A DNA stretch of 46,082 nt from Desulforegula conservatrix Mb1Pa (GTDB taxonomy: Bacteria > Desulfobacterota > Desulfobacteria > Desulfobacterales > Desulforegulaceae), in contig NZ_AUEY01000027.1 in NCBI RefSeq assembly GCF_000426225.1, positions 1-46,082 on the forward strand. The letters are read 5' to 3'. Of the stretch, positions 40,564 to 46,082 are shown in pieces. Numbering within the stretch: the stretch's first letter is position 1; every line of letters begins with the position of its first letter. A program made the translations under genes and the position numbers. The notes below the pieces were generated by a model, which did not search any database, was not told where the DNA came from, and saw only the letters and a program-made list of their open reading frames with translations.

Positions 40564-41072
40564 TGACTGCTTTCTGGACAAGGCTTGCCAAAAGGGAAAA
40601 ATATGCTGTTTCGGCAGCTGCCGGTGCTTTTTTGATTTTTATTTTCTGGGTCGCCATAATTTCACCATTTTTGAGTCACAGGGAAAAGACCGCCAAGGCA
40701 ATAAAAGCCAAGTCAGGCATTGTAAGAGAGATGAGGGAACTTCAGGAAAAATACCGGACTCTTTCAGTAAAGGGCAATCAAGCCCCAATTACCGGAGAAT
40801 CCATCTTCTCCTTTGTTGAGAAAACCGCAAGGGAGACCGGGCTCAAGGAAAGTCTTGCGTCTATCAATCCTTCTGAAATAAGTGATCCCCAGACCGGAAA
40901 GAAAAAATCGAGGGTGGATGTAAGATTTCAGTCCATTGATGCTAATCAGCTTGTTCTCTTTCTCCATAAAATTGAAACATCAGGGCAGGGAGTCATAGAA
41001 AATATTACGGTAACAAGATCAACAGGCGAAAAAGCCTTCCTTAATACAAACATGCTCATAGTCTCTAATTAG
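40563..41072 (+). CDS. gspM: Type II secretion inner-membrane platform protein GspM
   Basis: A 169-residue protein of normal GspM length: a short cytoplasmic tail, one TM segment (AVSAAAGAFLIFIFWVAIIS, residues ~15-35), a coiled segment (REKTAKAIKAKSGIVREMRE), then a periplasmic ferredoxin-like domain (FSFVEKTARETGLKESLAS...VDVRFQSIDANQLVLFLHKIE). It starts within the last base of the gspL stop, so the two are translationally coupled. GspM partners GspL. Confidence 0.88.
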   Translation: MTAFWTRLAKREKYAVSAAAGAFLIFIFWVAIISPFLSHREKTAKAIKAKSGIVREMRELQEKYRTLSVKGNQAPITGESIFSFVEKTARETGLKESLASINPSEISDPQTGKKKSRVDVRFQSIDANQLVLFLHKIETSGQGVIENITVTRSTGEKAFLNTNMLIVSN

Positions 41073-41079
41073 GAAAAAG

Positions 41080-41931
41080 ATGTCAGGGATTTTCTATAAA
41101 ATTAAACGTATTTGGCCTTATCTTGTTTATGCGTTGGCAGCGGTTCTTTTTTTTCTTGTTTTGTTTTTTCCTGACAGGATCGTATCTTCTTTTGTAACCC
41201 AGAAGTTCTCCGAAACTTTTCCCGGATCAGGACTTTCGGCAGAAAAGATAAAGATTAGTTTTCCTCCCGGAATCGAGCTTCTTAATCCTGTTTTTTCGAT
41301 AAAGGGCATGGATGAAATAAATGCCGAACTTGTCCGAATAAGACCCTCCATTCTTTCCATCATCGGTATTTCAAAAAAAATCCATTCGGAGGTCACGGCT
41401 TTTGGCGGAAATTTGTCGATAGATGCGGGTTTCAAGGATTTAAAGAGTCTTGAAGCAGCTAAGGCAAGTATTAAAAAACTGGATCTTTCAAAGATGCCGA
41501 AGTCTGTTTTCAAGGGATATGATGTCAAAGGAATTGTTGACTCAGATATTCTTCTGCAATCAGGAGAAAAAGGCTTTGACGGTGAATTTTCCATTAATGT
41601 GGGCGGTGGCGGAATTTCTGTTCCATTTTTGTCCGGGCTTGATTTAAGCCCTGCCACTCTGGTTACGGATGGAGTAATAGCAGGTGGTGTGGCAGATATT
41701 AAAAAATGTGTTTTTACAGCCGGTGATTTTTCCGGTGATGCTATCGGGAAAATAAATATATCAAACAATATAGGCAAGTCAGGACTTAATCTGACTTTGA
41801 ATATCAACCGGAAGGAAAGCAATCCCGATTCCACCCCAAACATGATGATTGACGCTGTTTTTAAATCAGGAAGCAAAAAAAAGATTGTTGTGACCGGAAC
41901 GATCGACAATCCGAAATATTCATTTAACTGA
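41080..41931 (+). CDS. gspN: Type II secretion protein GspN
   Basis: A 283-residue protein of the deltaproteobacterial type GspN: N-terminal TM segment (YLVYALAAVLFFLVLFFPDR), then a periplasmic beta-rich domain with repeats of short strands (GFDGEFSINVGGGGISVPFL; GDFSGDAIGKINISNNIGKS), resembling the AsmA-like fold of that family. GspN is optional in type II systems and of uncertain role. The gene begins 7 bases after gspM. Confidence 0.82.
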   Translation: MSGIFYKIKRIWPYLVYALAAVLFFLVLFFPDRIVSSFVTQKFSETFPGSGLSAEKIKISFPPGIELLNPVFSIKGMDEINAELVRIRPSILSIIGISKKIHSEVTAFGGNLSIDAGFKDLKSLEAAKASIKKLDLSKMPKSVFKGYDVKGIVDSDILLQSGEKGFDGEFSINVGGGGISVPFLSGLDLSPATLVTDGVIAGGVADIKKCVFTAGDFSGDAIGKINISNNIGKSGLNLTLNINRKESNPDSTPNMMIDAVFKSGSKKKIVVTGTIDNPKYSFN

Positions 41932-41935
41932 AGAA

Positions 41936-42835
41936 ATGCGAGCTATGAATCAAAGATTCATCAAAATAGGCCTGAACATAATATTTATAACACTGATGGC
42001 TTTTTTTTCAGTTCAGTCTTTCTACAGCCTTTTTGAAAGCCGTTTTTACGGTGATCAAGCCCCAAAAAACAGTAAGGCTGGAAATGCTTCTGGAAAGACC
42101 GCTGTAAAGGCCCCCAAAAAAATGGACTCATTGACTTCATACTCTGAGATAGGGAAGAGAAATTTTTTTAAGGCTGCTTCAAAGTCTAATACCGATAAAA
42201 AAATAGACGTTTCAAATCTTAAGGATACCGGGCTGAACCTGAAACTTTGGGGAACGGTCCATTCCACTGATGGTGATTCATGCGCAATAATTGAGGATTC
42301 ATCATCCAAGAGCCAGCAGTTATACAAGACAGGAGACAAAATAAATAATTCTGTTGTAAAGATGATCTTAAGGGAAAAGGTTGTTCTGACCGTTGATGGC
42401 GCAGATGAAATCCTTCAGATGGAAAAAATTGATAAAAGCCCTGGCCCTTCAAAAGATACTGCTTCAGGAAGGCCGGGTATTCGGCTGGATATGCCGCCCA
42501 GATTAGGTGATGGAAAAGAAATCCCCATTGATCGGAAAGAAGTCGAGTCAGCCATGGGAGATGTCAACAACCTGATGCGCCAGATAAGCGTGAAGCCGCA
42601 TATTACGGACGGGAAGCCGGACGGAATAGCTGTATCAAGCGTGCAGCCCAATTCCATCTTCAAGAAAGCAGGGCTCCAGAGCGGAGATGTCATTCTTTCC
42701 ATTGATGGCAGAGAAATAAAAACATTTGAGGATGTCATGGGAATGTATGAATCCCTTAAAACATCGAGCCGTATTGAAATGCAGGTCAAAAGAGGCGATA
42801 CACCAGTGTCGCTTGTGTACAATCTGAGTGAATAA
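41936..42835 (+). CDS. gspC: Type II secretion protein GspC with PDZ domain
   Basis: A 299-residue protein. One N-terminal TM helix (IGLNIIFITLMAFFSVQSFY), a proline/lysine linker, the homology-region domain (LNLKLWGTVHSTDGDSCAII...LYKTGDKINNSVVKMILREKVVL) that contacts GspD, and a C-terminal PDZ domain (DGIAVSSVQPNSIFKKAGLQ, then SGDVILSIDGREIKTFEDV). It links the inner platform to the secretin. Start ATG 41936 follows the gspN stop by 4 bases. A Met three codons on is also possible. A family B repeat begins 6 bases after its stop. Confidence 0.93.
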   Translation: MRAMNQRFIKIGLNIIFITLMAFFSVQSFYSLFESRFYGDQAPKNSKAGNASGKTAVKAPKKMDSLTSYSEIGKRNFFKAASKSNTDKKIDVSNLKDTGLNLKLWGTVHSTDGDSCAIIEDSSSKSQQLYKTGDKINNSVVKMILREKVVLTVDGADEILQMEKIDKSPGPSKDTASGRPGIRLDMPPRLGDGKEIPIDRKEVESAMGDVNNLMRQISVKPHITDGKPDGIAVSSVQPNSIFKKAGLQSGDVILSIDGREIKTFEDVMGMYESLKTSSRIEMQVKRGDTPVSLVYNLSE

Positions 42836-42841
42836 AAATAT

Positions 42842-42996
42842 GTAGTCCTCGCAAAAATGCACATAAAAAAGTAAGCGTCATGACGAACGTGACCCGGCAT
42901 CTTTAGTATTAATAGATACTTCTGGATTCCGGCTCCCGGTTATAACAGGGACAGGCCCCTCCGGAATGACGGGAATCGGATTTTTGCGACTTTGTC
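42842..42996. repeat. Family B palindromic repeat, long-hairpin variant, between gspC and gspD
   Basis: 155 bp with GTAGTCCTCGC left, the enlarged hairpin GGCTCCCGGTTATAACAGGG, then ACAGGCCCCTCCGGAATGAC, and right arm GGATTTTTGCGACTTTGTC. Flanked by AAATAT at 42836-42841 and 42997-43002. Confidence 0.85.
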
Positions 42997-43052
42997 AAAT
43001 ATACAGCAAATTTTTTCCATGCTTGAAATATTAAAGAAAGAGATGAATTCCA

Positions 43053-45371
43053 ATGTATAAATTCTGCGGTGGGAATATAGGCAAAAGAGGAGCTTTTGCT
43101 TTTTTGATGAAAAAGTCATGTTTTTTTCTTTTAATAGTCCTGATTTCATCTTCGGTTTTCCTTGATAGAACTTCTTTTTCTGCGGATGAGAAGCAAATAC
43201 AGGAAGAACCGTCCATTCCGCCTGAAGCTGTTGTGAATGAAGACCCTGATGCGGCAGGGCCTCCCGAAGCTGTCATGAATGATGAAGCAAAGGCAGTTCA
43301 GCCAACCCCGGCTCCGATTGAAAAAAGCTCGGGGCCTGGCACGGCTTCAGTAAAGGAAAGCAAAGGACAGCTGAAGCTTGATTTCAATAAGGCGGATATA
43401 AGGGTCTTTATTAAATACATTAGTGAACATACCGGTAAAAATTTTATAATAGATGAGAAAGTCAAAGGCTTTGTAACTGTTCATTCTCCCCAGCCAGTAA
43501 CCAAGGATGAGGCTTACCAGGTTTTTGAATCCGTTCTTGAGGTTAATGGTTATACCACGGTGGATTATGGTGATTATCTGAAAATTATCCCTGTGAACGA
43601 AGCAAGGACCAAGAATGTCGAGACCCTTGTGGGGACATCCCAGAAAAATCCTGAAGACAAGGTCGTGACCCAGATAATTCCTCTCAAATATGCAAACCCC
43701 GAGGAGCTTAAAAGGGTTCTGGCTTCCCTTGTTTCAGGTGGCGCCAGCATGATTTCGTACCCACCCACAGGAACTTTGATCGTTACTGATGTTTCTTCAA
43801 ATATCCAGAGAATCCTCAAGATAATAAATAATGTCGATGTTCCTGACGTTGGCCAGGAGATTAGCATAATTCCGCTTCAAAACGCTGAAGCCGGCAAGCT
43901 TGTAAAGACCCTTGATAATATTTTCAAGGATCCTAAAACAGCTAATCAACCACAAATAAAAAAACTTGGGGAATATTCTCCCCGTTTTGTGGCAGACGAG
44001 AGGGTTAATACGGTTATTGTCATGGCAAGTGAGATTGAGACCAAGAGGATCAGGAAGCTCATAAGCATGCTTGACAAGGAGGTGCCAAGAGGCGACGAAA
44101 AAGTGCATGTATATTATCTTGAACATGCCTCTTCAGAAGAGATGGCAAGGGTTCTCCAGTTCATGCCTTCATCATCAGGCAGCAGTTCTTCAGGAACTTC
44201 ATCCTTCGGTTCAAGCGCAACTCCAACTGACGGCGAAGAGAAAAAAGAGCAGACTTTTAACAGACCCTCCACAAATTCTTCGGCTTCAGCATCAGGAGGC
44301 GGTTCTCCCATATCAAGAGATGTTAAGATAACTGCTGACAAATCCACAAACAGTCTGATTATAATGGCAGACAGGCAGGATTACGCGGTTCTTGAAGAAA
44401 TCATCAAAAAGTTAGATATCCCGAGGGCAATGGTTCTCATCGAATGTCTGATCATGGAAGTGAGCGTAGAAAAGGAATTTTCGCTTGGAACCGAATGGAT
44501 GGTCATGGGAGAAACATCCATAGACGGGAACAAGGTCGGTATAGGCGGCGGTTTCGGAGGAGCAGGGTATAATAATCTGACCAATACCGTGAAAACAGGC
44601 GTTCTGCCCCAGGGAACTTCCCTTGGTATTTTCAGCGAGGAATTTGTAAGCATAGGCGGCGTAAAGTTTCCGAATATAGCAGCAATCATCCAGGCCTATA
44701 AAAAGGACAGGGATGTTAATATTCTTTCTGCTCCACATGTGCTTGGCACTGATAATCAGGTTTCTGAAATACATGTGGGGAAAAACGTTCCTTACCAGAC
44801 CAAGGTAACAACCCAGGGTGATCTTCCCTATGCAAACTACGAATACAAAAACGTTGGTATAACCTTAAAGATTGAGCCTCAGATAAGTAAGGACGGCAGG
44901 GTGAAAATGAAGATCTATCAGGAAGTCACAAAGCTTGATGAACTTTCCAAGTCTTCCACGATGGCAACTACTCCGACAACTTTTAAAAGAACAATTGATA
45001 CCAATGTAATAGTTGAGGATAAGAATACTGTCGTAATCGGGGGGTTGATAGACAACAGTTTTTCTGAGACCGAATACAAGGTTCCTTGTCTTGGTGATAT
45101 TCCCGGACTTGGCTGGCTCTTTAAAACCCTTGCAAGCGGCAATGAAAGAACCAATCTTTTCGTGTTCCTCACTCCGCATATTCTCAGGGATACCAAGGAT
45201 GCAAAAGCCATTTATGACAGAAAGAAAAAATATATAAATAACGTCCAGGGAGGCAAAATTGAGATGTATCTTGATCCTGGCTTTGAAGAAGCAGCCGGAA
45301 TGAAAGAGAAACTTTTTGAGAGCAAGAAAAAAGATCACCAAAAGATACTGGACAACAAAAAGGACGAGTAG
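43053..45371 (+). CDS. gspD: Type II secretion outer-membrane secretin GspD
   Basis: A 772-residue secretin. Signal region up to about residue 44 (MKKSCFFLLIVLISSSVFLD). N0 domain LDFNKADIRVFIKYISEHTG; three KH-like N domains (IIPLKYANPEELKRVLASL; ISIIPLQNAEAGKLVKTLDN; VYYLEHASSEEMARVLQFM); a Ser/Gly-rich linker near residues 370-415 inside N3; the secretin core with SEIHVGKNVPYQTKVTT and VPCLGDIPGLGWLFKT; a charged S-domain-like tail. It forms the outer-membrane export pore. The start may instead be ATG 43107, which opens the signal peptide directly, but 43053 has a closer ribosome binding site. Last gene of the operon here. Confidence 0.95.
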   Translation: MYKFCGGNIGKRGAFAFLMKKSCFFLLIVLISSSVFLDRTSFSADEKQIQEEPSIPPEAVVNEDPDAAGPPEAVMNDEAKAVQPTPAPIEKSSGPGTASVKESKGQLKLDFNKADIRVFIKYISEHTGKNFIIDEKVKGFVTVHSPQPVTKDEAYQVFESVLEVNGYTTVDYGDYLKIIPVNEARTKNVETLVGTSQKNPEDKVVTQIIPLKYANPEELKRVLASLVSGGASMISYPPTGTLIVTDVSSNIQRILKIINNVDVPDVGQEISIIPLQNAEAGKLVKTLDNIFKDPKTANQPQIKKLGEYSPRFVADERVNTVIVMASEIETKRIRKLISMLDKEVPRGDEKVHVYYLEHASSEEMARVLQFMPSSSGSSSSGTSSFGSSATPTDGEEKKEQTFNRPSTNSSASASGGGSPISRDVKITADKSTNSLIIMADRQDYAVLEEIIKKLDIPRAMVLIECLIMEVSVEKEFSLGTEWMVMGETSIDGNKVGIGGGFGGAGYNNLTNTVKTGVLPQGTSLGIFSEEFVSIGGVKFPNIAAIIQAYKKDRDVNILSAPHVLGTDNQVSEIHVGKNVPYQTKVTTQGDLPYANYEYKNVGITLKIEPQISKDGRVKMKIYQEVTKLDELSKSSTMATTPTTFKRTIDTNVIVEDKNTVVIGGLIDNSFSETEYKVPCLGDIPGLGWLFKTLASGNERTNLFVFLTPHILRDTKDAKAIYDRKKKYINNVQGGKIEMYLDPGFEEAAGMKEKLFESKKKDHQKILDNKKDE

Positions 45372-45404
45372 CCGGATTTTTAAATTTTCGAGCGGATTAT
45401 TTAT

Positions 45405-45458
45405 GACAAGGTCGTAAAAAGTCCAAAAAAGGCGTCGGCGTCATGCCGACTTGATCTG
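45405..45458. repeat. Family B palindromic repeat, left-half fragment
   Basis: GACAAGGTCGTAAAAAGTCC, AAAAAAGGCGTCGGCGTCAT and GCCGACTTGATCTGG match the left part of the copies at 8309 and 12812. The remainder is missing. It lies 34 bases after the gspD stop. Confidence 0.7.
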
Positions 45459-45506
45459 GTTAAATGTCGAAATATGTAGAATAAATTGTTTTAAGTTTAT
45501 TTTATT

Positions 45507-45532
45507 GGGTATCTTTTTGCAAAAAGATACCC
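45507..45532. repeat. Family E perfect hairpin downstream of gspD
   Basis: GGGTATCTTTTT-GC-AAAAAGATACCC, two perfect 12-bp arms, followed by AAACCCCTCAAAAACTTTATG. The reverse complement of that trailing segment occurs near 356-375 (CATAAAGTTTTTGAGGGG), beside the other transposase. It has no T-tract after the stem. Confidence 0.6.
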
Positions 45533-45590
45533 AAACCCCTCAAAAACTTTATGTTTTTTTTATGATAACAGCCCATTATTTATATCATTG

Positions 45591-45634
45591 AAAGTTTTTG
45601 CCGAGCTTTTTCCAAAAAGCGACCCGCCGGAGTC
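45591..45634. repeat. Family A palindromic repeat
   Basis: AAAGTTTTTGCCGAGCTTTT, TCCAAAAAGCGACCCGCCGG, AGTC. One of two family A copies in the 495-bp region between gspD and the right-hand transposase. No gene is recognised in that region. Confidence 0.75.
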
Positions 45635-45728
45635 AGCTTTTTAGATTTGAATATCAAAAGGTTATTGTATATATCCTTCTCCTCACTTAAAGGGGAACAG
45701 AACTTTTGTTTTTTTAAGCACATAATCA

Positions 45729-45774
45729 TAAAGTTTTTGCGGAGCTTTTTTCAAAAAGCGAACCGCCTGAGGCA
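45729..45774. repeat. Family A palindromic repeat
   Basis: TAAAGTTTTTGCGGAGCTTT, TTTCAAAAAGCGAACCGCCT, GAGGC; same orientation as the copy at 45591. Confidence 0.75.
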
Positions 45775-45866
45775 TAACTACATTATTTTATTTGATTACC
45801 ATTTTTACTCCGCCATGCTTATCTTAAGGCATGTGAAAGATTATCCAGATATGATGGAGGTGTAGC

Positions 45867-46082
45867 ATGGCAAAAAATATGATCCAATTTCAAAAAGGAA
45901 AGAGTATTCACGAATTCCTGTCCGAATATGGGACCGAAGATAAGTGCCAAGACTCATTATTCAGACTTAGATGGCCGCATGGTTTTAGTTGTCCGAATTG
46001 CGGCGGTTCGAAATTTTGCGAGCTCAAATCAAGAGATCTGTACCAATGCCACAAGTGTCACCATCAGGCGTCGGTAAAGGCC
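45867..46082 (+). CDS. IS1595-family (ISXO2-like) transposase, N-terminal part
   Basis: An open frame of 72 codons from ATG 45867 to the window end. ATG follows GGAGG with 6 bases between. The product has CPNCGG...CHKCHHQ, a zinc ribbon of the kind (Zn_ribbon_IS1595) that begins ISXO2-like transposases, after an N-terminal segment containing LRWPHGFSCPNC, which is also typical. It is cut by the window edge, so intactness is unknown. Same orientation as the transposase fragment at 1-291. Confidence 0.85.
   Translation, partial: MAKNMIQFQKGKSIHEFLSEYGTEDKCQDSLFRLRWPHGFSCPNCGGSKFCELKSRDLYQCHKCHHQASVKA

Noticed and set aside
45507-45532. Perfect hairpin considered as gspD terminator
   Set aside because: No T-tract follows the stem on the plus strand and it is 136 bases from the stop; treated as a repeat.
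45647-45865. 72-codon open frame just upstream of the right transposase
   Set aside because: It spans a family A repeat and has no family resemblance or ribosome binding site; ends at the transposase leader.
1-46082. CRISPR arrays, tRNA and rRNA genes
   Set aside because: No regularly spaced short direct repeats with unique spacers, and no tRNA or rRNA-like sequence were recognised; the repeated elements are dispersed and palindromic.

Overview
The window reads as a moderate-GC, Gram-negative genome, most likely a deltaproteobacterium of the Desulfobacterota type. This is inferred from gene content: type II secretion genes, an oleCD pair, an IS1595-type transposase, a predicted selenoprotein, and several families of palindromic intergenic repeats. 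No rRNA or tRNA gene is present to fix the taxonomy. Both window ends lie inside IS1595/ISXO2-like transposase genes in the same orientation (C-terminal part at 1-291, N-terminal part at 45867-46082).

Left part (465-13626, all minus strand). A membrane M48 protease with TPRs, a GNAT acetyltransferase, an outer-membrane beta-barrel protein and a selenium-associated-type flavoprotein precede a complete export operon. In transcription order the operon is TetR-family regulator, HlyD-type adaptor, two ABC ATPases, two ABC-2 permeases and a TolC-type outer-membrane lipoprotein. This resembles the E. coli cecR-ybhGFSR arrangement with a dedicated outer-membrane channel added. Matching 22-bp palindromes precede the regulator and the adaptor gene.

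Middle (13902-21682, plus strand). A run of five exported proteins: a CAP-domain protein; a probably abundant cysteine-containing surface protein with a strong ribosome binding site and terminator; a small exported protein; a transglutaminase-elicitor-like protein with beta-sandwich repeats; and a metallophosphatase/5'-nucleotidase-like protein whose frame crosses an in-frame TGA at a Cys-Gly-Cys-type motif (Cys-Gly-Sec predicted), with a plausible bacterial SECIS hairpin.

21813-35000 carries TPR proteins, a PAS histidine kinase, rsmA, a class II aldolase, a LoiP-like M48 lipoprotein, a DUF1189 protein with a MIF-type tautomerase, an orphan flagellar-rod-like protein, and oleC/oleD with a coiled-coil membrane protein. 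35268-45371 (plus strand) is a type II secretion operon gspG-H-I-J-K-L-M-N-C-D without gspE or gspF in the window.

The most striking non-genic feature is the density of palindromic repeats. Family B (about 130-155 bp, three internal hairpins inside an outer inverted repeat) has about 15 full or broken copies, several bounded by 6-12 bp direct repeats that look like target duplications. One copy sits in frame inside the TolC-lipoprotein signal peptide, one is nested inside a family A repeat, and others fill most non-overlapping gene junctions of the export operon and several in the secretion operon. A family A copy lies where the start of gspJ should be.
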